64,000 bases of DNA from Argentina anserina (Eukaryota > Streptophyta > Magnoliopsida > Rosales > Rosaceae): the NCBI RefSeq assembly GCF_933775445.1, contig NC_065878.1:12287395-12351394 (forward strand), read 5' to 3'. The notes below the pieces were generated by a model that saw only the letters and a program-made list of their open reading frames with translations, was not told where the DNA came from and searched no databases. Position numbers and translations under genes: made by a program. This document shows positions 23,573 to 36,241 of the stretch, one piece after another (position 1 is the first letter of the stretch; every line of letters starts with the position of its first letter).

Positions 23573-25721
23573 TCATTGTGTTCCTAATGCAATAGACATA
23601 TTAATCGACTGACACTTGTTACGATAATGGCCGATGTTACCACAACGACTATATTTCCGAGGTACCTTATCCATTACCTCAAAATGTGAAGGTTGTTGCT
23701 TTGTAGAGCTAGTATCTTTTCTTTTGGTGGATCCTATATGACGACTTTTGTGAGGTTGAATAGTAGATTCAAAGATCAAAAGAGAAGATGCACCAAGAAT
23801 TTGAGAAAGCGACCTTAAGACATTTTCTTGTTGAATAAGTGGTTGCTTTTCATACTTCTCTTTAATATCAGACAAAAGGCTACTCAATGGATCATCATGA
23901 TCCAAACTTGCATGATAATCATTAATGAAAGTTCTTATATCAATCCTCCATTGAGTATGAATCAGATCTAGAGACAAAACTTTTATATTCATCTCCTTGA
24001 TCATGTGCACACATGAAAGACCCTTGGTTTTGAAAAACTGACCCTTACATTGAGATGAATAATCTTGACTATTTGCTAACAAATATTGCTTTTGTTACTG
24101 AAAAACAAGGCATAGAGCCTTATTGATCACTTCTTTAAAGAACGGGATGCAAAGGACTTGATGAACATTGATCTTTCACTTGCAAGTTGAGTTCTAATTT
24201 CTTGAAACTGATTTTGAATAGCAAGAACATCATTTTCTTTCACCTCATAAATACCACCAGTAGATACTTGAAGATATTTTTTAAGGTTCCATGTGCACCT
24301 TCTGCCCTTGAAGTAACATTATTACCATAATGTGAGATATGTCCCGTCCATGCATAAATAAACTTCTCTTTCAATAGAAGCCAAATGTTGCTAATGTAGG
24401 CAAGAACTGTAGCATAATTTTTGTATTTAATTTTAAATGAGTTCCAACCTTCATTAAACATTGGTACATCCCAAGACTTGAAAAGGTTAATCGATGAAGA
24501 CATAAAACCATCCAAATATGCATCTTCCTTGAACTTGTCCTTACAATGAGAAATGATATTTTTTCAATATGCCATATGCATAAAAGACTAGGAGTCCTTG
24601 GAAACACAACTTGGATTGCATTCATTAATGCCAACTCCCTATCAGTAATAATTGCCAAAGGATGATTGACATCTCCCTACATATTGCTCAACATTTCAAG
24701 AGCCCACTCATAATCTTGTTGCTCCTCTCTTTGCATGAAAACAAAACATGAATAGAATGAAGTGTTAAAACTAGTCACACCAATAATTTCAAGTAATGGC
24801 ATATTGTACTTATTCGTCTTATAAGTACAATCTATCACAAACACATTAGAGTAGTTTTTAGTTAATTGAATAGAAGTCGGATGAGCGAAGAACAAATGAG
24901 TCAAATGACCGGTATGATCATATTTGACATTATGAATAATACCAGAATCACCAAACTCATCTAGTAATGCTTGAATAATCGAACGCCCACCTAAGCTTTC
25001 CTTCCTAAACTGAGTTGTCTTGTTATAAATATTTCTAGAAACAACAAGAAGATTAGGATTTTATTGACAAAGCGAAGAGAGAATTTGGCGTGGTTTTATG
25101 TCAGCCTTACACATCTGTTTAACTTGTACAACTTCATATTTACTAAATCGTCAACAATAGAGATGTCCAGCCAAATCAATAGAAGACTCATGGTTATATA
25201 CTAAGCTATCCATCTCAACCTTCCACAACCCGTTAGCTGACTTTCTTCCTAGAATTTTGAAAGGGTAATTTATTCAACGAGAAGCTGACTTCTTTTTTCT
25301 CTCCTCAGGTATAGGGGTGGTTCGACAACCGCCTCTATCACAACCAATACACACATACCCATTGCTCTTAGATCTTTGAATTACTATAACATACCCTTGC
25401 TCCAACCAAATTTTACGAATTACAGTGACAAGTTCTTCTTTAGTTTCAAAGGATTTTGTCAATAAGGAGATGAATTCATCAGAAACATCAATCATTGAGG
25501 AGCCTTCAAGTAAATAAAAGGAAAATAAGATAATTAAATTGAAATAAAATAAAAATTTATTCACTCTAACATATTGGACATATTGCAAATTCTATGAAAA
25601 TCAACATGATAAGAAACTAAGAATGAAGAATTGATAGCACCTGACCACTTGCAATGGGGTCTTCAATGACGCTAAATGGGTGTTTCGATTGCAACCCAAG
25701 ATTCAAAGTATCTTCTGCCAT
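23573..25721 (-). pseudogene. MULE transposase pseudogene (FAR1/MURA-like)
   Basis: Read from 25721 down, the first exon starts at an ATG with MAEDTLNLGLQS and reaches a donor near 25643. A FAR1-like DNA-binding segment follows (IWLEQGYVIVIQRSKSNGYVCIGCDRGG split by a few residues, about 25500-25310). The transposase core has VIDCTYKTNKYNMPLLEIIG (about 24850-24790), ITDRELALMNAI (about 24650-24615) and CIWHIEK, carrying two of the expected acidic residues. Next come a SWIM-type C...CVHMI motif (about 24050-23990) and a CCHC knuckle CSRCGNIGHYRNKC. In-frame stops (for example 24677, near 25140 and near 25065) and frameshifts break the frame. The encoded enzyme would have moved the enclosing MULE; it cannot now be made intact. 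Confidence 0.85.
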
Positions 25722-26180
25722 TATACCAACCTCCTCAATACCTAAATTTGGGCATAAAGATGAATTTGTTATATGAACATTGAGTAAACAGTACCAAAAA
25801 TTGAGAAGAAAAGCAAAATCTAAGCATCAATCAATTGGAATCCGTAAGAGAATAGAGGGAAATGTTTAGTTAAGGACCTGGGTTAGATAAAAAAAAGTTG
25901 TTGTATAGTGACCCATTTGGAGGGAGAAGAGAAATTAGGCCGTGCACAGTGGTATTCAGAGAGATATATATATATATATCAAATTCGAGCATGTTATAGG
26001 AAGTGAAAGAGGTAGTTGACAAAATATTAATAAAAAAATGAGAAAGGTGTACAGATTATAATTTATGGTATGCTAAATTTAGGACCCTTTCTTTAACTAC
26101 AATAAGAACATTCCTAACTACTCGGAAAATGTTATGAAGTAAAACTTCATGTTACCGTTACTCGCTATCATTGGCAAGGT

Positions 26181-26637
26181 CACTGGTGGATCTAGCCCAG
26201 GGCTTGCCCTGGCTAGAGCCCATGCTACAATATTCACCCCAAATTTTCAATATATTAGGTTCTAATAATATATATATATATAATTAGATTATTAGCATAT
26301 ATTTCTCATACATGACGGTATTCTTCTTCTTAAATCTCATAAAAAAATCCTCAAGTATTTTCTTCTAATATTCTTGTTACTCTATATAATGAACATGAAA
26401 CTGCAAATATGAACTATTAAGTTTTAATCTAATTAATTTGAGAAAAAATTTGTTGGAGTATTTTAATTTGTCATAGATTTTTAGAATAATTTTCTACATT
26501 AATTGACACTTATTTATATTTTTAAAGATTTTATAGATGTCATTGTTTATATAGTTATATACTGTATTGACAAATTTTTTTTTAGCATTCGGCCAATTTC
26601 AAGCGCACCCTATGTTTGGATCCTAGATCCGTCACTG
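26181..26637. mobile_element. MITE-like repeat, copy B
   Basis: It starts CACTGGTGGATCTAGCCCAGG and ends GGATCCTAGATCCGTCACTG, giving inverted termini of about 15 bp. AAGGT occurs just outside both ends, a possible target duplication. The body matches copy A at 20828-21157 in the same orientation. The open frame at 26503-26709 is incidental. Confidence 0.65.
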
Positions 26638-26992
26638 GAAAGGTTGTTTTCGAAGATGCATGTGTTCTTCATTCCACTTGGATGGCTTAAACATTGCATT
26701 TTAGAATGACTTTATTCTTTTATTTTTCGAAGTCTGTTTTATACTATCATTGTTATGCATCAAATACACTTATGAAAAGTAGCTGGTAAGCTGGTAGATC
26801 TCAGTAAAAAACACAAAGTGAAGCATAGAATTTAAGTGCCGTAGATGTTTCTATAACCTTTTGGGTAAAAGCCCATGCTCATGCACAGTGTTGTAGGTGA
26901 GTGTTGCCTTCTGGGGAATTGCTCATAAAGCCCTCCATAGACAGGACTAATTATGACCAGATGAAATTGAAGGGAAGAAGGGAAAGATCTTG

Positions 26993-29120
26993 ATGGCAAG
27001 AAGAAGGGATCCTTCTTTCTTCAAGATTCTTCTGGGGGATCACTTCTGTCACAAGTTGGTAAGCCCAAAATCTTCTGTTCGTAGTTTTAAACTTCAACTT
27101 AACATTTCTGTCAATACTAGAAAGCTAGGCAGCAAACAATGGAAACGAATGTTTTAGTGGGTTTCCCTTATCAAAAAATGAGCCTTCAGTCCAATATGAG
27201 GGGGAAATCCCTGTGAATACTTGAAAAGGAAGCAGGCTGCAGGAGTTAAGTGGAAAATAAAGTGAACTACTTTTTTTCTTCTCTAATTATGGTGGAATTT
27301 GGAGTTTGTTTGATGCAAACATGAAATCTGATTCAACACTTCTGATTCTTGAACAGCAAAGTTATTAACTTTAGTTGCTTTTGCTGTGTGTACTGTTATC
27401 CTAGCAAACGTTAATGTTTTATTCTAAGAATTTCTGGGCTTGCCTGTTCTTCAATCTAGTTTACTTGTCCAATTCTAATCTCTGATTGAGTTCATATATT
27501 GTGATATGAAACAATGAAGCATGTAGTCATACAACACAGGGTAGAATATGTATGACTACATGCTGTATGGATTCTATATCTACAATTGACCATTCTAATC
27601 AATTACTTTTGTTACAGAAAATTCCTAGAGCTTTTCTCAAACATTTTGATGGGAATGTGCCTGAACAGTTTCGTCTTTGTACCCCAGCTGGAACTTGGTT
27701 TGTTGATGTGGAAAAACTTAATCATAAGTACTATTTCCAAAATGGTTGGAACAAATTTGTGCATGAAAATGGCTTAAAGGTGAAGGTAATTCTCGTGTTC
27801 CGTTATACTGGGAATTCAGAATTATCTGTCGACATATATGGGAAAAATGCTTGCAAAAAGTTGTATGGAATGGCGACTAGGAAAGAAAGTGACTGCTCGA
27901 GATTAAAAGATGTTGACTATCCTATGGAAGATGGTGATGAAGATGATAATCCATCTATTGAAATATTGGATGATGATCCATCTGTTGAAATATTGGATGA
28001 TGTTCCACAATGCCGAGCAAGTATAGGACATTACTCTCAGCTACCGAGTCCTCTGCCTCACATTGATGTTCTTCTTGACAATGAAGATAACAGCTATGAT
28101 GAGCGTGAAAGTTACACAAATGCAGAAGAAGGTGATGAGGATAATTATGAAAGTGAGGAAGAAGATGAAGATGAAAATTTGAGTGCAGAAGAAAGTGAAA
28201 CTGCAGCAGATGTTGATTATGGAGATGAGAAAAGTGAAGGAGATAATGAAGATGAGGATGAGGATCACAAAGATGATGATGACGTCTCTATTGAAATCTT
28301 GAGCGAAAAACTATCATGCTCAAAAACAAGAGGCAAATCCCCATTAGGATCGCATCTCCGCAAGAGCAAGATAACTTGTTCTAACTCAGAAGTTCGAAGC
28401 AACGACAAAGATGTAGGTGGCTCTTTCAGAACTGTGAGTATCCTTAAACAAAGAGAGCAGCTAGATATGGAAGTCAGAAAGCTTAGTGCTCTTCAGAGAG
28501 CTCGGTACTTTGAATCTAAATCTGCAAAACCCTGTGTTGTGCTTCCTATGCGTGCCTCTTATGCCCAAGGATATTACTTGGTAAGAAACTTTTGCTAAAT
28601 TCTTTATTTAGATGTCATTATATCTGTGTGCAAAATAATTGAGCAAACTCTCTGGCTTTGTCTTCTTTTTGGTTCAGAGTTTTCCACGTGATTTTGCCAA
28701 GAGACATTTTAAGAAGAAGCCTAATCACGCCATTTTCGAGCTAATGGTGTATCTCACAATGTCGAGTTCCATTATCCCAATAACCAAACTTATGAAACCA
28801 GAGTTGGGACTGGCTGGTCTGCATTTGCGCGAATCAATAATCTGAAAGAGAGTGATGTGTGTGTCTTTGTGTTGACTGATAATGTCAAATTTGAATTTAG
28901 TGTCGAGATTTTCCACACCACAGATGCTGCAATTTGCACCTCACCATCACCAGGTGAGTAGTAATCTTTTGCTTTTGTGAATCTGTGCTTGCAATAGGCT
29001 CACCGCTCGCCTCATCTAATAACTTGTTCTTTGCACTTTTATTTAGGAAAAAGGCATGCTGCCACGGTTGAATTGAAGTCGAAAAACAACAAGAGAAAGC
29101 TGGATAGAAGAAGTAACTGA
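26993..29120 (+). CDS. REM-type B3-domain protein, frameshifted in second B3
   Basis: Exon 1 (26993-27058) encodes MARRRDPSFFKILLGDHFCHKL. Exon 2 (27618-28580) continues in phase 0 with KIPRAFLKHFDG...GWNKFVHENGL, completing the first B3 domain. A long acidic linker rich in Glu and Asp follows (about 27925-28290). Exon 3 (28678-28953) starts the second B3 domain with SFPRDFAKRHFKKKPNHAIF. The frame then ends early at 28845, because the conserved continuation RANGVSHNVEF...GWSAFARINNL lies in another frame from about 28737. Exon 4 (29047-29120) ends KRKLDRRSN before TGA. B3 proteins bind DNA in the nucleus; this layout is like REM/VRN1-type factors. A one-base loss or an assembly error explains the break. 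Confidence 0.82.
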
Positions 29121-30376
29121 TTCTGATTGTACTATGATGAATTTAGAAATTGGCTGCTGTAGCAGATTTCTAGCACAGCAATCTCTCCCATGTTAGGCTA
29201 GTCTATAACTTTGTATCTATCTATGCACGCGGAATGTGGCATCTACTTAGTCCTCAACTGATAATTTGGCCTGAGCAGGTTGGTTGATTACCAATCATGA
29301 ACCTTCAAACTAAATGATCTGGTCTGAAAATTTTCCGTAATCCTTAGTACTATGATATGATATGCATGTTGCTGTGAACTCTGTTTATTGTTAATTGAAG
29401 GCTTCAATTAGACTAATCTTGCAGCTGTAATTGTTATTACTATACAAGCATTTTATAGGGTGGCTTGCTCTTGCTACAGTTTGGATGATCTTCTAGTGTC
29501 TGCTCTTCCATGTGTATGACATACTACGTGAGTCACATAACTGCTCGCGTTCACAGTCTGGTGGAAATTAAATTGAGTTGCAACTGATCACAATGCATGA
29601 TTTACAATATATATGATCTAACATTTTAGCTTCTTATAATTTAAAGCAATCTCAGACTGTTCGTAACATTCAATGTCGTCTAACCCAGTATTGCTTGACA
29701 TGTCTGAGATAATTGCATATTATAATTTTAAGACATTGGAGTAAATTAATTGATCTACACTGAGTACACTCTCAACGTTTTACATGTGCTCACTTGTTTC
29801 GGAATCAATCAAACTCCTTTAATTTGATCGTTCACTTCTAGTATATATTAACAATCGTTCTGATTATGCATCTTCCACCTGACCTAATTCAGGTTTTTAC
29901 GAGAAAAGACAATGTCATGGGCACGCTATTTATTCTGTTTGTTTGGAAACTAAGAAAAAATTGTATCAAGATTGATTATTGGACTCAAAGTATTTAAATG
30001 ACATATCGACTAGTTCAAACGACACCCAACTCATCGCTAAAACTATTTTACAGAGTGCATTTCGTGCTAGAATATGTACTTGTCAATATGACAATGGAGA
30101 AAACACACTGGTGCTTTTCTATAGTTTCTATGTTTCTTATCAAGATGGTGGATATGGAATTTAACTCCAAATTACAATAATTGTAATCCGTCAAATAAAT
30201 TTACAAAATCGAAAAACAATGTTATTGGCTTATGAAATATAATTACATATACTTACATATATGTATTAATACATACCAATGACTCTAGGATAGTATATGA
30301 AATGTTGTGTCACACTGGCATAAAATGAAAGCTGTGTTCACGGACTAATTTGCGCATAACAACACAAGATATACTA
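29121..30376. other. Intergenic, no gene recognised
   Basis: 3' flank of the B3 gene and AT-rich spacer. Small open frames near 29979-30180 have no supporting features. Confidence 0.5.
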
Positions 30377-30379
30377 TGC

Positions 30380-30403
30380 CACGTGTCAGATTATTATATA
30401 TAA
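30380..30403 (+). promoter_or_regulatory. G-box and TATA box upstream of eL22
   Basis: CACGTG at 30380-30385 is followed by TATATATAA at 30395-30403. The spacing suits transcription starting about 30 bases downstream, before the 5' UTR exon. Confidence 0.5.
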
Positions 30404-30460
30404 GAAGACAGTATTAGAGTACACCCGTTTGCACCTGATATAGTCCTCGACAACCAAGTA

Positions 30461-30468
30461 AAACCCTA
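30461..30468 (+). promoter_or_regulatory. telo-box (AAACCCTA)
   Basis: AAACCCTA close to the presumed transcription start is a known feature of plant ribosomal-protein promoters. It lies just upstream of a pyrimidine-rich 5' UTR exon that ends at CTCCG|GTAAGT (about 30546). Confidence 0.6.
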
Positions 30469-30981
30469 CTTATTTGCAACACTCGCTGCCGCCTTATCTC
30501 TTCCCTCTCAGACTTCTTCACTCCCAACCTTTCATCTCGCTCTCCGGTAAGTCTCCGTCTACTTGTTACAGATATATAAATCTTCTTTCGAATTCTGTAT
30601 CTGGGTTTATCGTATTTGGGTCTTATCTGGGTTTTATTTATGAGCTTTCATTCTTGGTATTTTACTCCAGCAACTGTATCTCAGATTCCATTGCAAATTA
30701 CACGCCCAAGGCATTTTGTTCTTAGATATTTGATTGTAAGTGTGTTTAGCTTAGGGTGTAGATATCACAGTATATAACTTTGCAATATGTTTAATATTCT
30801 TTGTCGGATTAAGGAGAATGGTATGTTTGTGGTATGTTAGATTGCCAGATGTATAATGTGTTGGGTGTTGTCAAGTTATAAATCAATTTACGCAATTTCG
30901 TTGAATTTTGGGTTCTTGTGATGTTGGGACATGTGTGGTTTGATGTGAGTTTTGTGTATGGATTGCAGAAGATTATTGACA

Positions 30982-31985
<1,004 letters not shown>

Positions 31986-33004
31986 GACTGGAGTGTTTCT
32001 GTCATCTAAGAATCCTACCGTTCTAATTGTGATACTTTCTTCAAATGAATGCTGTTTTGCAATTTTGTTTTCTTTATCTAGTTGTGAGATATTGTTACCA
32101 TTGGACAAGTTTGTAAGGTATTCAATTCATGTTTAACCATTAAATCGGTCTCATCAAGTTTTACTGGTTAGATATCATGACTTTTAATCTTTATTCAATT
32201 TAGTCTAGCCAGAACAGATTGTGCTGAAACTGCAAATAAAATGAATCATGTGAATGCAACTTTTTTAATCAATTCCATTGACTTTAAAATTGATGAGAAC
32301 TTGAAAACAATGTCAAGTTCCAATACCCAAATGGCCAAATGCTCTAAGCTAGCAACTTTGCAGCCAACTCATAAACCCAATATCATTTGGTCTTGTGGTA
32401 GAGTTTCCATTAGATATAGTCTACACATACTCATAAAACTCATTTATGTTTATCATGAGAATATATAAAAAAAAGTGAAAAAGTCAAGACGAATTAAAGA
32501 GTTTATTTTGTTATCCAGCCCCAATTTTCCGCCAACCACATCATCTCCTTCAACAAGCAGACCTGATATACCCAATATTTCTGCGGGCCCAACTTCTCAT
32601 TCTGGACCTAATTAGTCAAGCACAGTTGCGATTTGGACTTACGCTCGTCTTCTCTGATCTCTCCTGCTCCGGTCACCACTCCTCCGGCCTCCTCTGAGCC
32701 GCGGCAGACCCACCCGCCCGTCTTCAAAATCACGAGGCAAATGCAATATGGCCAACTCATTTCCTTTTAATTAATTAACAAAGATGAAATTTTCCTTACA
32801 TTCTCATAAATACAATAAAACATTCTCATGGACACTATAAATTAGACAACTGAAACCACCTAAAACACCCACCCCTCCAAAACTACAATACCTAATATAG
32901 ACGTCCAAGTGTCCAACTCTTCACAATTTGAAACAGTTTAACTGAATCTGTCAACCACTGGTACCCTTCCGTCTTTCTGATATGTGTAGATGCTCTACCT
33001 ATAT
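31986..33004. other. Convergent intergenic region
   Basis: 3' ends of the eL22 gene (+) and the Mlf1IP-like gene (-) converge here. A GC-richer patch at 32640-32735 has no open structure I can identify. Confidence 0.45.
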
Positions 33005-35356
33005 TTACTCTATATTGATTCTAACAACCTTTTTGGTTCTCCCAGCTGTAGTACCATTTACATTCCCTGGTCTGATCCCTCCGGAGCTTTGTGGTTGCTC
33101 TGAATATGGAAGGAGCCCCGCACTCCAAGATACATTGCCCTTTGGTATACCTATAATGTGTATTAACCAATTAAACACAAACAAGAATATATAATACCAA
33201 AATGCATAGAAACAAATATAAACATGCCTTTGCATATGACAAGTTCTGTACAGACTTGAATACCGGATATTGCCACCTATCTTGTACTGTTGTACACAGT
33301 AAAAAGTTCGACGAGTACCCATATTATTTCATGTCTTAGTATATCTGCCAATAAGCCAATGCCATACCACTGTCCAATTATCAAACAGAACCGTTGCAAC
33401 GATTTAGGATACAACATAGGGAACTTAATTGGCATTATATATGTGCCTAGTTCTCCTCCACCATCACCAGTTATTCAGACTGGCAACAATCTCCATTACT
33501 GTTTTGCAATCTCTAGCTACTATATATGAACGGTTTGGGACTTCAAGTCTTGCAAAATTTTCTCTGGCTTTCATTCACACAGACCCAAGAGCCAAGAACA
33601 TGCATGTACAGATGACACGATAGTCCATTCTAAGTCGGTGGACTACCTAATTGGCTGAAGCTAAGACCTTAGATTCTTTCAGAAATAGAGATACTGAAAA
33701 CCCACCCACCCAACTCCAGTATTCATGAGTACTTAACCCAAGACTGACTACTTCAGAGCTATCTAGGACTCTAAGGACAGCCTACTAGAATGCATACAAC
33801 CTAATATTCTAAAAACCAAGCAGTGGATATCATTTACCTAGATTATCAAAACATTTCCAGCCAGGTATGTCCACCTTAACATTACCATTCCAAGTTTCTT
33901 CAAAACCAACAAGCTCATCTGGAAAAAGCATAGTTACATCAGCTTCATTGTTCATCGGCATGAAACACAATACCTATTCAAAAGCCATGATAAGCTGCAG
34001 GGACCAACCTTCATTCAGATTGTGTAAAGTTTGCAACATATCCACCTTTCCATCTGCGTTCAGCTTCCTTGTAACAGAGTGACCCTATGTAAGCGATAGA
34101 AATATGTCAATGCAGTAATGACATACCCAGATATTCTGACTACTATCACCCCCAGAGGTGATAATGGAATTATGCAAGCAGAACATCAAGGTGCTAGCAG
34201 AAAGTGAATTGAACGGCTATGGGAAAACAATCCGAACGAGTCAAAATCGGACTTGTACAAGAATAGTAGTAAAATCTTCAACATTTACCAAGTACAGAGA
34301 TCGACAAAATTTCAATCTAATAAGCATCCAATGAGTGACAATGAAAATTGCTTGATGGAGAAATCTAATTCATTCACATCCCTAAAACTTAATACTTGAG
34401 AGTACATGAAAACTAGCTCTCCAAGTATTATACAGGTCACCAGCTAAAAACATAATTTTTATGACTACTTTATTAACGGAAATGATCAACACCTAAAGCT
34501 ACAATTTGTGGTTATCTGTTATAATAATTGGTCCTGACCAGGCTGCATGAGCTGAAAAGGTTAACCCTGTACCTTATTATGAATTCCTCTAGATATCTTA
34601 TGTGTCGCTTGACCAGTTGTCTTATCAGCTTCTTTGGTTTCCACAATCCTCACCTGCTTCACAATCGCAAAGTTGAAGCAACAAGAAGAATACAATAACA
34701 TATCAAACCCAATCTACTAATACTTACACCATCATTGCCTGCCCTTCTAGTTCTTGTAGAAGTGTAATATGCTCCATCTATACCACCATATGTGACTCGG
34801 CAACTCTGAAAAGAGATACTACGACTCTGGGGCTGTGTGCCTTGCCCCTTGTTGAACTCTCCTCTCTTGTTCTTGATTTTCTCTTCTGCTACATAAAACA
34901 CGCACTACTCTTATCAAAACTCAACCAAAAAGCTATGACCATAGAAATATTTCAGCTTCACAAGTAAACCACATACAAAAATTCAATTACCATCGACTTC
35001 ATCACCATCATCATCATCATCTGGATGTTCAACTGATGGCTCGTTACTTGAAACGGCACGCTGTTTCCTCTCATCACTCCCATCTCCAGTACCCTCATCC
35101 TCCTCCGTGCCATCATCAGAGTCGAGTTCTTCTACTATAATTCCCCCACCTCCTCCACTCTCTGGTACATCACTAGAAGCAGCACTTGCACCGAACATGC
35201 TAGACCCAAAGATGTCCCCAAGCGGCCGACTGAAGAAGGGATCATATCCCTTCCACTAAACAGGCTAGGCATCATGCTTCTACCAAATCCAGGAAAACTG
35301 TTTAACATTTCATCTGAGTGAGATAAACCCCGTCTAACTTGCTTCTCTCTTTGCAT
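33005..35356 (-). CDS. Myeloid-leukemia-factor-like (Mlf1IP) protein, frameshifted
   Basis: Six coding exons on the minus strand: 35356-34991, 34888-34738, 34653-34573, 34084-34009, 33918-33838 and 33150-33005. All have GT-AG borders, and phases agree throughout. Exon 1 starts MQREKQVRRG and FPGFGRSMMPSLFSGRD. The frame then breaks near 35245: the expected DPFFSRPLGDIFGSSMFG is one frame over. Later parts read EPSVEHPDDDDDGDE, VTYGGIDGAYYTSTRTRR, ATHKISRGIHNKGHSVTRKL, DELVGFEETWNGNV and end VVRINIE. This is the layout of plant Mlf1IP-domain proteins; their job in plants is unclear to me. A non-coding first exon probably ends at 35844. Family name is from memory; the exon model is firm. Confidence 0.75.
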
Positions 35357-35843
35357 ATTCGCTGCGATCGATTAACCCTCTAAAAGCAAAAACAAGGCAG
35401 CAAAATACTCAAATCACTCACTTGTTTATCAATTACATTATTACTATATCATAAAGATCCTAGCAATGAAGGTAAAATCCCAGAAACTACAAGAAACTCC
35501 TCAATGTTATATCTAGCTAACCAATTCGGGATCAAGTACGAAACTGAAACACAATCATAAATAGCTTGAAAATCAAATATATTGCCACAATAACATCTAA
35601 TGAAACATTCTCTAAGTCCTCGATCAAATCCTAACAAGATATTGCTTCTTTTATGTTTCATCATTAATTCATTATATAAGCTAAATACTCTAAAAACTAT
35701 TAACAAGCGAATTGAACATAGTTTTATGAAACATGAGAAGATACGTAGAACCAGAGCTGGGAATAATTTGGAATTGGAAGTAGATGAAATAGAGGAGAAA
35801 GGAGAGGAAACAAAGAAGGGAATTTTGGGTTCTGAGTTCTGAC

Positions 35844-35960
35844 CTGAAAATGGAACGAATGGAAATGAGAGGGTTTGAGATTGTGAAGAACGAAGAAGAC
35901 ACCTCCAGAAGTGCCCAAACTGCTTGCCTTTTTCTTCTGTTGGTGGGCTTTTATAAGATG
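35844..35960 (-). other. 5' UTR exon of the Mlf1IP-like gene
   Basis: A pyrimidine-rich minus-strand stretch ends in CATTTTCAG|GTCAGA at 35844. An acceptor TTTTAG|AGGG near 35380 leads into the ATG exon. The far boundary is approximate. Confidence 0.5.
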
Positions 35961-36241
35961 CGGAAGCGCGCCAGAACGAGTGACACGTGTGCTTCTCTAT
36001 GTGTCTTCCGGATGGTTTTAGACTTTTTATGTGTTAGAAAATTCAAAAATCCTTTTGCTTAATCAAGACCTTCCTTAATTATAACTTTTTACTCCTTCTC
36101 AATTTTTTTATTTTTTTTACCATAGAACTAAATTGAATTCGTCACAGGCGGCATTCGCTTGGAAAATAAAAATTAGATCAATAGCACAGCGCCGCGGCTT
36201 TCCCCCGGCAGCAAGCGGTTTGTCTCCGATGCCGTACATGA

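Larger units (their letters stand above)
22219..26087 (-). mobile_element. Mutator-like element (MULE) with decayed transposase
   Basis: Terminal inverted repeats of roughly 100 bp lie at 22219-22316 and 25990-26087. Both, read inward, give GGGT(G/C)CT..., CATACCATAAATT or CACACCATAAATT, then CACCTTTC, TTTGTC(C/A)ACTACCT and TTCC(A/T)ATAACA. Between them, on the minus strand, is a MULE/FAR1-type transposase pseudogene. A hAT MITE sits at 23072-23564. I could not read a 9-bp target duplication, which fits an old insertion. The rest of the interior is AT-rich and non-coding. Confidence 0.8.

Noticed and set aside
28041..28268. Minus-strand open frame rich in Ile and Phe
   Set aside because: It is antisense to the acidic linker of the B3 gene.
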